A stretch of DNA of 64,000 nucleotides, taken from the NCBI RefSeq assembly GCF_031195445.1, contig NZ_CP133480.1, forward strand, positions 2,782,501 to 2,846,500, written 5' to 3'. The stretch comes from Acuticoccus sp. MNP-M23. Its GTDB lineage: Bacteria > Pseudomonadota > Alphaproteobacteria > Rhizobiales > Amorphaceae. A program made the translations under genes and the position numbers. Each line of letters starts with the position of its first letter. The first letter of the stretch is position 1. Shown one piece after another: positions 54,855 through 62,776 of this stretch. The notes below the pieces were generated by a model that saw only the letters and a program-made list of their open reading frames with translations, made no database searches and had not been told where the DNA came from.

Positions 54855-55793
54855 TCAGTCGGCGGCGGCGACCTTGCCGGCGCCGACACGCGCCCGGTGC
54901 GGCGCGCAAAGGCACGCAACGCCGAGGATGATGCCGGAGACCGTAGCGATCATCCCCGCCGCGCTGACCGCATCGGTGCCGCCGAACCACAGCGGCCCGT
55001 AGCCGGCAAACACGTAGCCGGCAATGGCCGCCACCACCGCAAAGAACACCGACCACAGCACCTGATGCTCCAGCCGGTTGGTCATCAACCGTGCGGTGGC
55101 GGGCGGGCAGATGAACATCGCAATGACGATGATCGACCCCACCGCATCGAACGCGGCAACCGCTGCCACCGCCGATACCACCACCAGGCCGATGGCAATG
55201 GCCGCAGTGGGAAGCCCGAGCGACTGGGCATAGCCTTCATCGAACGTTGAGATTTTCAGAGGGCGCCAGAACACCAGCACGAGAACGATGACGAGGATGC
55301 AGGCGATCGCGATGCGCCAGAGTTCTTCGGGCATGGTGGCGAGCGCTGCGGGATCCAGCAGGGAGCCCCAGCCGTCGGCGCGAAACCAGATCAGGCTTTC
55401 AAGGTTGCCCATCAGCGCATGCTCCACGTCGAGGTGGACGCTGGAGGTGTCGGTCTGTTCCAGGAGCAGGACGCCGCCGGCAAACATGGAGGTGAAGACC
55501 ACGCCCATGGCAGCGCCGGGCTCGATCCGCCCAAGGCGCTTCACGGTCTCGATCAGCACCACTGCGACCACGGCAGCGGCGGCGGCGCCCAGGAGCATGG
55601 GGATTGCCGAAAGGGTGGCTGTGATGAGGAAGGCGACCACAATGCCCGGCAGCACAACGTGGCTGATGGCATCGCCAATCAGTGCCTGCCGCCGCAGGAT
55701 GAGAAAGTTGCCCGGCAGTGCGCAGGCGACGGCCGAAAAGATCCCGATGAGGATCGGCGTCAGCGAGAACTGCACGAATTCGGCGCCCATCAT
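54855..55793 (-). CDS. Metal ABC transporter permease (second permease)
   Basis: 312 residues with eight or nine membrane helices, ABC-3 (ZnuB/MntB/SitD) family. CALPGNFLILRRQALIGDAISHVVLPGI is the characteristic N-terminal region, and VVSAVAAVAAFDAVGSIIVIAMFICPPATARL the conserved region contacting the ATPase. It imports Mn, Zn or Fe together with the other three gene products. The ATG overlaps the stop of the first permease gene (ATGA). Metal preference cannot be told from the sequence. Confidence 0.92.
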   Translation of the reverse strand: MMGAEFVQFSLTPILIGIFSAVACALPGNFLILRRQALIGDAISHVVLPGIVVAFLITATLSAIPMLLGAAAAAVVAVVLIETVKRLGRIEPGAAMGVVFTSMFAGGVLLLEQTDTSSVHLDVEHALMGNLESLIWFRADGWGSLLDPAALATMPEELWRIAIACILVIVLVLVFWRPLKISTFDEGYAQSLGLPTAAIAIGLVVVSAVAAVAAFDAVGSIIVIAMFICPPATARLMTNRLEHQVLWSVFFAVVAAIAGYVFAGYGPLWFGGTDAVSAAGMIATVSGIILGVACLCAPHRARVGAGKVAAAD

Positions 55794-57007
55794 GCAGCTC
55801 CCATGACGAGGCGCGGCGGGCCGAGCTCTGCGTCGAACGTGGCAATTTCGTCCGGTGTGAAGACAGCTTCGATGGGGGTGAGGCCGTCGTAGCGGCCGGT
55901 GAGGGCGGTGTCCTTGTGGATCTCCCGCGCCACCTGCCAGCGGTGCTCGTCGTGGGCGGCCTTGGCGGCTTCGGCCCTGCCGCGCCCCGTGGCAACGCCG
56001 TCAGCCCGGATGAGGCCGCCCTTGCGCAGGACGCGGAGGGTGAGCGGGTCGTGGATCGGCTCTGCGCGGGCCAGCGCAAGGAGGCCCTGCCGGCGATGGA
56101 CCCGGCGCTGAAAGCGGTATTGCCGGATTGTGGCCGCCACCACGCCGCGCACGGGCGCAAACAGGAGCGACAGTGCAAACAGCGTCGACGCCGAAAGGAC
56201 GATGATCGGCCCCGTGGGCAGAGCCGGCGCCGAGGCGGAGATCGCCGCGCCCACATAGCCCGACGCCCCGCCGAGGAGCCCGGCAATCCAGATCACGCGG
56301 CCGCTCCGCTCCGTCCAGAACCTTGCCGTCACCGGCGGAATGATCAGCATCGCCACAATCAGGATGAGGCCGACGAGCTTGAGGCCGATCACCGTGACCG
56401 CCATCACCAGCCCCATGATCGCAAGGTCCACCAGCCGCACGCTGATCCCGGCGGCAGCGGCATATTCGGCATCGAAGGCCACCAGCGTCATCGGGCGGCG
56501 GAGGAGAAACGTGGCAAGGACGGCAAGGGTGCCGCCGGCGGCAATCACCAGCGCGTCTTCCATCAGCATTCCGGCGGTAGAGCCGAGGAGAAAGCTCTCC
56601 AGCCCCGCCTGCCGCCCGGCTGACATCGTCTGGATTACCGTGAGGAGCACGATGCCGAGGCCGAAGAAGACCGAGAGCACCGCGCCGATGGCCGCGTCTT
56701 CGGTAAGCCGCGTGCGGGCGGAGATCCACTCCACCAGAAGGAGGCCGGCCAGAGCGGTGAGCGTGGAGCCTGCCAGAAGGCCGATGAGATTGCGCCCGTC
56801 GCCGCCCAGCGCCACCATGGCGATGAAGGCGAGACCGACGCCCGGCAGCGTGGCGTGGGCCAGCGCGTCGGTGACGAGCGCCCGCTTGCGCAGGAACAGA
56901 AACGTGCCGGAAGCGCCTGCCGCCAGACCCAGCATCCCGGCGCCGATTGCAACCAGCGCCGCGTTGTAGCCGGCCTGCAGCGTGAGCGCTGAAAGGAATT
57001 CGCTCAT
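55790..57007 (-). CDS. Metal ABC transporter permease with DtxR-like C-terminal extension
   Basis: 405 residues. Residues 1-280 are an ABC-3 permease (FLRKRALVTDALAHATLPGVG, AVTVIGLKLVGLILIVAMLIIPPVTA). The last 110 residues are cytoplasmic and resemble a DtxR/MntR-type regulator fragment: a basic helical stretch RRVHRRQGLLALA, LTLRVLRKGGLIRADG as a winged-helix-like piece, AKAAHDEHRWQVAREIH, and DGLTPIEAVFTPDEIATF. Similar fusions occur in other metal permeases. It overlaps both neighbours by four bases. Confidence 0.88.
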   Translation of the reverse strand: MSEFLSALTLQAGYNAALVAIGAGMLGLAAGASGTFLFLRKRALVTDALAHATLPGVGLAFIAMVALGGDGRNLIGLLAGSTLTALAGLLLVEWISARTRLTEDAAIGAVLSVFFGLGIVLLTVIQTMSAGRQAGLESFLLGSTAGMLMEDALVIAAGGTLAVLATFLLRRPMTLVAFDAEYAAAAGISVRLVDLAIMGLVMAVTVIGLKLVGLILIVAMLIIPPVTARFWTERSGRVIWIAGLLGGASGYVGAAISASAPALPTGPIIVLSASTLFALSLLFAPVRGVVAATIRQYRFQRRVHRRQGLLALARAEPIHDPLTLRVLRKGGLIRADGVATGRGRAEAAKAAHDEHRWQVAREIHKDTALTGRYDGLTPIEAVFTPDEIATFDAELGPPRLVMGAA

Positions 57008-57813
57008 GCCACGTCGAGCTGTTCGATGTGCGCGCTGGCGAGGCGGCCGCCATAGGTGGCCTGCAGGTTGTCGCTGGTGAAGGCGGTCTCGACGGGGCCT
57101 TCGGCAATCTTGTTCACGTTGATGAGGAAGACGTGGTCGAAATAGGCGCGCACGGTGGCAAGGTCGTGGTGGACGCAGACGACGGACTTGCGGTCGTCCT
57201 TCAGCGTTTTCAGAACGTCGATGATGGCGCGTTCGGTGGCAGCGTCGACGCCGGCAAACGGCTCGTCCAGCAGATAAAGGTCGGCACCCTGGGCAAGGGC
57301 GCGCGCCAGAAACACGCGCTGCTGCTGGCCGCCGGAAAGCTGGCCGATCTGCCGCTGCGCAAAGTCCGCCATGCCGACGCGGGAGAGCGCATCCATCGCG
57401 GTGTTGCGGTGGCGGCGGCCGATGCGGCGCAGGAGCCCGAGCTGACGGAAGAGGCCCATCATCACCACGTCGATGACGGTGGTGGGAAAATCCCAGTCCA
57501 CGCTGGCACGCTGGGGGACATAGGCGATCCGCCCGCGCGATGCCTTCAGCGGGGCGCCGAACACGGTGACTTCGCCCGAAAGGCGCGGCACCACGCCGAG
57601 TGCAGCCTTGAGGAGCGTGGACTTGCCGGCGCCGTTGGGGCCGACGATGGCGGTCATCGCATGGGGCGCAAACGTCGCGTCGACCGAGAAGATCGCCGGC
57701 TTCTCGCCATAGGAGACGGTAAGTCCGCGGATGGCGAGCGGGCTTTCGGCAATGGCGGTGCCGGCGACGGTCTCGCCGCCATTGCTGGCCACATTCATTG
57801 CGGGGCGCGTCAT
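57004..57813 (-). CDS. Metal ABC transporter ATPase
   Basis: 269 residues. Walker A VGPNGAGKSTLL, Q-loop AYVPQRASVDWDFP (the VDWDFP variant is typical of Mn/Zn/Fe importers), signature LSGGQQQRVFLA, Walker B LYLLDEPFAGVD, switch histidine VVCVHHDLATV. It drives metal import. The ATG overlaps the stop of the binding-protein gene (ATGA). Confidence 0.95.
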   Translation of the reverse strand: MTRPAMNVASNGGETVAGTAIAESPLAIRGLTVSYGEKPAIFSVDATFAPHAMTAIVGPNGAGKSTLLKAALGVVPRLSGEVTVFGAPLKASRGRIAYVPQRASVDWDFPTTVIDVVMMGLFRQLGLLRRIGRRHRNTAMDALSRVGMADFAQRQIGQLSGGQQQRVFLARALAQGADLYLLDEPFAGVDAATERAIIDVLKTLKDDRKSVVCVHHDLATVRAYFDHVFLINVNKIAEGPVETAFTSDNLQATYGGRLASAHIEQLDVA

Positions 57814-58799
57814 TGACCGGCCGTCGCGAGCAGGCCGTTCATGCCGGTGGCCGGGGCGTCTCCGCCCAGCGCACGGGCGATGACGGTGGCGTTGTGGTCG
57901 ATCATGCCGACATAGGTGCCCTCATAGGTGCCGGGTTCGCCCATGGCATCGGAAAACAACGTGCCGCCTATGGCAACGTCGTGGCCGCGTGAGGCCGCGC
58001 CCTCGATGAGCGCGCGCACGTTGCGATCCGACACCGAGCTTTCGACGAACACGGCGGCAACCTTCTTGCCCACCAGAAGGTCCACGAGGTCGCGGACGCG
58101 GCGCAGACCGGCCTCGCTTTCGGTGGAGATGCCCTGAATGCCCACCACGTCGAAATCGTAGGCGCGGCCGAAATAGTTGAACGCATCGTGCGCGGTCACC
58201 AGCACGCGCCGGTCCTCCGGCACAGTTGCCAGAATTTCGGTGGTGTAGGCGACGAGCGCGTCGATCTCGGCCAGGTGAGCATCGGCATTGGCACGGAAGG
58301 TGGCTTCATCCTCGGGGCGGGTGGCAATCAGCGCGTCGCGCACAGCGGCAACGACGTGAGTCCACAGGGCAGGGGCCATCCACACGTGAGGGTCGTATTT
58401 CTCGGTGTAGGTGTCGTGGGCGATGAGGAGGTCCTTCGGCATCGCCTCGGCAACCGCGACCACGTTTCCGTCCCGCTCCAGGTCGCGCATGAACTCTTCC
58501 ATCTGCGCTTCGAGGTAGAGGCCATGCCACAGGACCAGGTCGGCGCGGGCAAGGGCCACAATGTCGGACCGTGTCTGCCGGTAGGCGTGGGGATCGACGC
58601 CAGCGCCCATCAGCCCGGTCACGTCCACCAGGTCGCCGCCCACCTGGCGCGCCGCGTCGGCAATCATGCCGGTGGTGGCGACCACGTTGATCGGCTCGTT
58701 TGCCAGGGCGGCACGAGGGCCGAGCGCCACCGAAAGGAGGCTGCAGAGAAGCGTGACGCCGAGCGCGTGACGCAGACGGAAAATGTGGCGGTTCAGCAT
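57810..58799 (-). CDS. Metal-binding periplasmic protein (cluster A-I: Mn/Zn/Fe)
   Basis: 329 residues from the ATG at 58799. Signal peptide HALGVTLLCSLLSVALGPRAALA. The core begins INVVATTGMIADAARQVGGD. Metal ligands are the histidine in GVDPHAYR, the histidine in YDPHVWM, glutamate in VFVESSVSDRNV and aspartate in TLFSDAM, a set (His, His, Glu, Asp) typical of Mn/Fe-binding rather than Zn-binding members. There is no His-rich loop, which also speaks against a zinc role. First gene of the four-gene operon. Confidence 0.92.
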   Translation of the reverse strand: MLNRHIFRLRHALGVTLLCSLLSVALGPRAALANEPINVVATTGMIADAARQVGGDLVDVTGLMGAGVDPHAYRQTRSDIVALARADLVLWHGLYLEAQMEEFMRDLERDGNVVAVAEAMPKDLLIAHDTYTEKYDPHVWMAPALWTHVVAAVRDALIATRPEDEATFRANADAHLAEIDALVAYTTEILATVPEDRRVLVTAHDAFNYFGRAYDFDVVGIQGISTESEAGLRRVRDLVDLLVGKKVAAVFVESSVSDRNVRALIEGAASRGHDVAIGGTLFSDAMGEPGTYEGTYVGMIDHNATVIARALGGDAPATGMNGLLATAGQ

Positions 58800-58873
58800 A
58801 CAGTCCCTTGTTAACCCGAAAACCCAATGCGGACCGAAGTGGCATCGAGGCAAGTCTCATTCAAGTGCAGATG

Positions 58874-58908
58874 AGAGCCATTTGCAACAAGAAATTTGAA
58901 ATGGCTCT
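58874..58908. promoter_or_regulatory. Inverted repeat upstream of the metal importer, candidate operator
   Basis: AGAGCCATTT (58874-58883) and AAATGGCTCT (58899-58908) are perfect inverted repeats with a 15-base AT-rich centre that contains TTTGCAAC and AATTTGAA. It lies about 75 bases before the binding-protein start on the minus strand, a position expected for a Fur/Mur/Zur- or MntR-type operator. No consensus match is claimed. Confidence 0.45.
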
Positions 58909-58986
58909 TATCGGTATGCCAAAGCGCCTCGCACCGCGGCAAAAACCGCGTGTTCAGGCGGCTGCCGAGGGAATATTTGAGCGCGG

Positions 58987-59010
58987 AACCCGCCGGATTG
59001 CGGCGGGTTT
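58987..59010 (+). terminator. Terminator-like hairpin without an obvious gene
   Basis: Stem AACCCGCCG / CGGCGGGTT (58987-58995 and 59001-59009) with a five-base loop, followed by TCAGCTTTT on the plus strand. No assignable upstream gene on that strand. Confidence 0.4.
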
Positions 59011-59130
59011 CAGCTTTTGAAGAAAAAAAAGTTCGGCGGGTGGAACCATCGCGGCAATGCGCACGTTCACATCACAAGCGGCGTGTCGCCCCCCGTCCCG
59101 CCGCCGGAATTACCCAAGATACGGAATTTC

Positions 59131-59159
59131 AGACCGCCCCAGTGGCGGTCTTTTTTTTT
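59131..59159 (+). terminator. Strong terminator with T9, no upstream gene recognised
   Basis: Stem AGACCGCC / GGCGGTCT (59131-59138 and 59144-59151) with a CCAGT loop, running into nine T residues on the plus strand. It has the best terminator form in the window after the gyrA pair, but no plus-strand gene ends before it. Confidence 0.85.
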
Positions 59160-59184
59160 GTCCGCCGGAGCCGGTCCGGCCCCG

Positions 59185-60048
59185 TCAGGCCGCGAGAATG
59201 CGGGCGACCACGCCGGGCAGGCTCTCGCGCCAATGCGGCAGCGCGACGTTGTGGTCGGCGGCAAGGCGCGCAGTCTCCAGGCGGGAGTTGGCGGGGCGCT
59301 TGGCCGGTGTCGGATATTCGGCCGTCGTGATCCCTTCGACGCTGGGGCTGAACGGTGCGAGGGCAAAGATGCCTTCCGCAAAGCCGTGCCACGAGGTCTC
59401 GCCGGCGCCGACCATGTGGTAGATCTGCGCGCCGTCGCCCCATTGGTCGGCCCGCTTGGCAAGCGCAAGAACGCCATCCGCAATATCGAGCGCAGAGGTA
59501 GGGTTGCCGAACTGGTCGGCGACCACGCGCAATGCATCGCGCTCCTTGCCCACCCGCAGCATGGTTTTGACGAAGTTGCCGCCGAACGGCGAATAGACCC
59601 AGGCCGTGCGCAGGATCAGCGCCCTGGCGCCGGATGCTGCGACGAGTTCCTCGCCGGCAAGCTTGGTGCGGCCGTAGGCGCCTTGCGGGCCGACAGGATC
59701 ATCCTCGCGGTAGGGGCGGTCGCTCTTGCCGTCGAACACATAGTCGGTGGACAGGTGGATGAGGGGGAGGCCGCGTTCGGCACACAGCGCAGCCAGCGCG
59801 CCGGGACCGGCGGCGTTCAGGGCGTGGGCGGCGGCTTCGTCGCTTTCGGCCGCGTCCACCGCGGTGTAGGCGGCGGCGTTGATCACGATGTCCGGTCTTG
59901 CGTCGTCAAGCGCCGGGGCCAGTGTTGCGGGATCTGCAAGGTCCACATCCGGGCGGCCCCGCGCATCGACCGCAATGCCGGTGCCCGCCGCGCGCTCGAC
60001 CAGCGCCTGCGCCACCTGACCGTTTCGGCCGATTACCAGAGCCTTCAT
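59185..60048 (-). CDS. rmlD: dTDP-4-dehydrorhamnose reductase
   Basis: 287 residues. SDR-fold with N-terminal KALVIGRNGQVAQAL, the GxxGQxG-type NADPH site, and PDIVINAAAYTAVDAAES. HLSTDYVFDGKSD and AYGRTKLAGEEL provide the T-D and YxxxK catalytic residues; LRTAWVYSPFGGNFVKTML is typical of RmlD. It makes dTDP-L-rhamnose for surface polysaccharide. The other rml genes are not adjacent. The ATG has an AAGGAAC ribosome site. Confidence 0.92.
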   Translation of the reverse strand: MKALVIGRNGQVAQALVERAAGTGIAVDARGRPDVDLADPATLAPALDDARPDIVINAAAYTAVDAAESDEAAAHALNAAGPGALAALCAERGLPLIHLSTDYVFDGKSDRPYREDDPVGPQGAYGRTKLAGEELVAASGARALILRTAWVYSPFGGNFVKTMLRVGKERDALRVVADQFGNPTSALDIADGVLALAKRADQWGDGAQIYHMVGAGETSWHGFAEGIFALAPFSPSVEGITTAEYPTPAKRPANSRLETARLAADHNVALPHWRESLPGVVARILAA

Positions 60049-60124
60049 CGAAACAAGTTCCTTAAAGAAAAATCAAAATTGCCTCAAAACGTCTGCAATG
60101 GCGACCAGCGCGGGAGCAAGGGGC

Positions 60125-61885
60125 TCAGCGGCCCGCGCCGTCGGCGACGTCACGTTTGCCGGCTTCGCGTTGCTCTGCGATCACGGCATGAGCGGCTTCG
60201 CGTGGGAAGCCGAGGGTGACGAGGGTCTCCTCGCCCATCTGCAGCGAAGCCTCGAACGCCTCCATCACCACCTGATCGGCGCCGAGGCTGTAGAGGGCGC
60301 GGGCGTCGGCCACATCGCGCGCACGCACGACCACGGGCGTGTCGATCCCGGCGCGGCGCATGGCTTCCAGCACGGCGGCGTTGGCCGCAGGGTTGTCCAT
60401 GGTCAGGATCACGGCGCGGGCCTTGCCGGCGCCAGCATTTTTCAGAACGTCCGTCCGGCGCACGTCGCCAAAATAGATGGACTTGCCGGTGCGGCGGGCC
60501 CGCGCCACTTCGTGGGGGTCCCGGTCCAGCGCGGTATAGGGGATGCGCCGTTCGTCCATGAGGTGGCCGATGGACTGGCCGATGCGGCCGAAGCCGGCGA
60601 TGATGACGTGCCCCTCTTCCTTGGCAGCGGCGAGGCTGGTGGGCGGTGTGCGCGGGGCACCGCGCGCCTCCAGCCAGATGGCGAGGTGGCGGATGGGCGC
60701 GGCAACCGCCGTGGTCAGCGCCATGGTGACGCCTGCCGCCACCACGAAGATCCGTGCCACGTCCGGCTCGATCACGCCGAGGCTCATGGCAAGGGAAAGC
60801 CCCACGAGCGAGAACTCGCCGATCTGCCCCAGCATCAGAGCGCTTTCCACCGCCACCGCCAGCGGCTGGCGCGCCAGAAGCGCCAGCACGAAGATGACCC
60901 CGGCCTTGACCGCAATGATTGTCACGACCACGGCGAGCAGGGTGAGTGGCGCGTCGATGATGACGCGCGGGTCGATGGTCATGCCGACCGACAGGAAAAA
61001 GAGCCCCAGGAGCAGGCCTTTGAACGGCTCGATTTCCGCTTCGAGCTGGTGGCGGAATTCGGTGTCCGCAAACACCAGACCGGCGAGGAACGCGCCAAGG
61101 GCCATGGAAAGGCCGGCGATCTGCGTTGCCGCGGCGGTGCCGATGATGACGAGGAGGGCGGCGGCAGTGAACATGTCCCGGTCGCGCCGTGCGCCGACGA
61201 AGCGGAACACCGGGCCGATCACGCTGCGGCCGGCAAGGAGAATGAGCGGGATCAGGATGGCAGCGGTCAGGATGGAGAAGAAGAGGCTGCGCCACAGCTC
61301 GGTTGCCTCGTTGGCCCCCAGTGCGCCGATCACCAGAAGGACGGGAACGACGGCAATGTCCTGCATCAGCAATATGGCGAACATCACGCGCCCCGAAGGC
61401 GCGGCGAAGCGCCCTGAGTTGACGAGGAGCTGCACGACGATTGCGGTGGATGACAGGGCGAGAGATGCGCCGACCGCGACGGACGCTTCGGGCCCGAGGC
61501 CCGCCATGCGGCCGACCGCCGTGAGCGCAACTGCCGTCAAAAGGACCTGCGCGCCGCCGAGGCCGAACACCAGTTTGCGCATGGCCCAGAGGCGCGGGCC
61601 GGACAGTTCGAGCCCGATCAGGAACAGGAGGAAGACGACGCCAAGCTCGGCAATCTGGCCGACGCCCTCCTGCTCGGGGATTGCAAGCATGTCGAGCGGA
61701 ATGCCGAAGACGCTGTCTGCAAGCGAGACGATACCGAACGGGCCGACGATAACGCCGGCCACCAGGTAGCCGAGAATGGGATTGAGGCCGATCCGCTGCA
61801 GGACAGGCACGAAAATCCCTGCCGAAACGAGGAAGATCAGCGCTTCCTTGATGTACGGAATTCCATGTGCGACTTCATGCTCCAT
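60125..61885 (-). CDS. CPA2 cation:proton antiporter with RCK domain (KefB/YbaL type)
   Basis: 586 residues. Residues 1-395 or so form about 12 membrane helices with family motifs FLLFLIGLELSGPRLW, ASLALSSTAIVVQLL, MQDIAVVPVLLV and LLGLFFLSVGMTID. The C-terminal cytoplasmic RCK (TrkA-N) domain begins HVIIAGFGRIGQSIGHLM and contains YFGDVRRTDVLKNAGAGKARAVI. It exchanges K+ for H+ and is probably gated by a nucleotide or glutathione adduct. The nearby glutathione transferase and TrkH genes fit potassium and stress handling. Confidence 0.92.
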   Translation of the reverse strand: MEHEVAHGIPYIKEALIFLVSAGIFVPVLQRIGLNPILGYLVAGVIVGPFGIVSLADSVFGIPLDMLAIPEQEGVGQIAELGVVFLLFLIGLELSGPRLWAMRKLVFGLGGAQVLLTAVALTAVGRMAGLGPEASVAVGASLALSSTAIVVQLLVNSGRFAAPSGRVMFAILLMQDIAVVPVLLVIGALGANEATELWRSLFFSILTAAILIPLILLAGRSVIGPVFRFVGARRDRDMFTAAALLVIIGTAAATQIAGLSMALGAFLAGLVFADTEFRHQLEAEIEPFKGLLLGLFFLSVGMTIDPRVIIDAPLTLLAVVVTIIAVKAGVIFVLALLARQPLAVAVESALMLGQIGEFSLVGLSLAMSLGVIEPDVARIFVVAAGVTMALTTAVAAPIRHLAIWLEARGAPRTPPTSLAAAKEEGHVIIAGFGRIGQSIGHLMDERRIPYTALDRDPHEVARARRTGKSIYFGDVRRTDVLKNAGAGKARAVILTMDNPAANAAVLEAMRRAGIDTPVVVRARDVADARALYSLGADQVVMEAFEASLQMGEETLVTLGFPREAAHAVIAEQREAGKRDVADGAGR

Positions 61886-61984
61886 CGAAATTCCTTAGCA
61901 TGACTGCGCCCCCCAGCGGTATCGCAACGCGACCTTTTGGGGACGATACGTTAATCTGCCATGAAGCGGCGGGGGGAAGCGCGT

Positions 61985-62620
61985 CTAGCCCATGTCGGGC
62001 CGGGTGGAGCGGAAGCTTTCCAGCGCCGTCACGCGGCTCCACCAGTCGCCCAGCCCGTGGAGCGCCATGATCTCGTCATTGTGCGGGGTGAGCGCGATGT
62101 AGGCGACGAGGGGCGCCAGCATGTAATCGGCAACGGAATGCTCGGCACCGGCGATGAAGGTGTCCGGCCCGCGCAGGCGCATCAGCTCGCCGATGACGGT
62201 GCGGCTTGTGGTGAGGTTGCGACGGTGTGCCTCATCGTCCTGCCCGCCGATGAAGTCCGGAAACAGGTGGTAGGCAATGACGCCGAGGAGGGCGCTGTAG
62301 CCGTAGGAGTCGATGATCCCGGTGGCCATGTCCATCCGCGCCCGGTCCTTCGGCGCGGTGGGGATGACCGAGCGGCCCGGCAGCACGGTTTCGAGATACT
62401 GACAGATGGCGGCGGTCTCATAAAGACGCAGACCGTCATGGTCGAGGACCGGGACCTTGCCGAAGGGGTTGCGTTCACGGTGCTCCTGGCTGCGGGGATC
62501 GCCTTCCAGCACGTTGAGCTGGACCTGTTCGTAGTCGCCGACCTCCTTTTCGGCGAGCACCATCTTCACGGTGCGAACGTAGGTGGAATTGTCGAAGCCC
62601 CAGAGCTTGATGTCGGCCAA
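61985..62620 (-). CDS. Glutathione S-transferase family protein
   Basis: 211 residues from a TTG start with a GGGGAGAG ribosome site seven bases before it. The thioredoxin-like N-terminal domain (KLWGFDNSTYVRTVKMVLAE, NPFGKVPVLDHDGLRLYETAAICQYLE) contains the glutathione-binding PV and ES-type (YET) residues; an all-helical domain follows to residue 205. Substrate unknown. It lies between the Kef-type antiporter and the divergent trkH gene. Confidence 0.88.
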   Translation of the reverse strand: MADIKLWGFDNSTYVRTVKMVLAEKEVGDYEQVQLNVLEGDPRSQEHRERNPFGKVPVLDHDGLRLYETAAICQYLETVLPGRSVIPTAPKDRARMDMATGIIDSYGYSALLGVIAYHLFPDFIGGQDDEAHRRNLTTSRTVIGELMRLRGPDTFIAGAEHSVADYMLAPLVAYIALTPHNDEIMALHGLGDWWSRVTALESFRSTRPDMG

Positions 62621-62776
62621 TGTCGTCTCTCCCCGGTGGCCACGCCGGCGTGGCGGCGGGCTGTGTCACATTCATCACGTCAGCTTCGGAAAAGGAACAG
62701 GCGGCGGCAAGGCACGTTCCAGCCGCCGGCAGGATGGTCTAAGCCGGATCGCACCCGAGGCGACGCGGAGGCGTTT

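Larger units (their letters stand above)
58800..59184. other. 385-base gene-free stretch between metal operon and rmlD
   Basis: The left part is the promoter region of the metal importer. It contains a perfect 10-bp inverted repeat (58874-58883 / 58899-58908). The right part has two hairpins in plus-strand orientation (58987-59009 and 59131-59151), although no plus-strand gene is evident. The longest plus-strand frame (58808-59020, 70 codons) has no recognisable features. Confidence 0.5.

Noticed and set aside
58808..59020. 70-codon plus-strand frame before the orphan terminator
   Set aside because: No domain, no export signal and no good ribosome site; the region is better explained as a promoter plus a possible small RNA.
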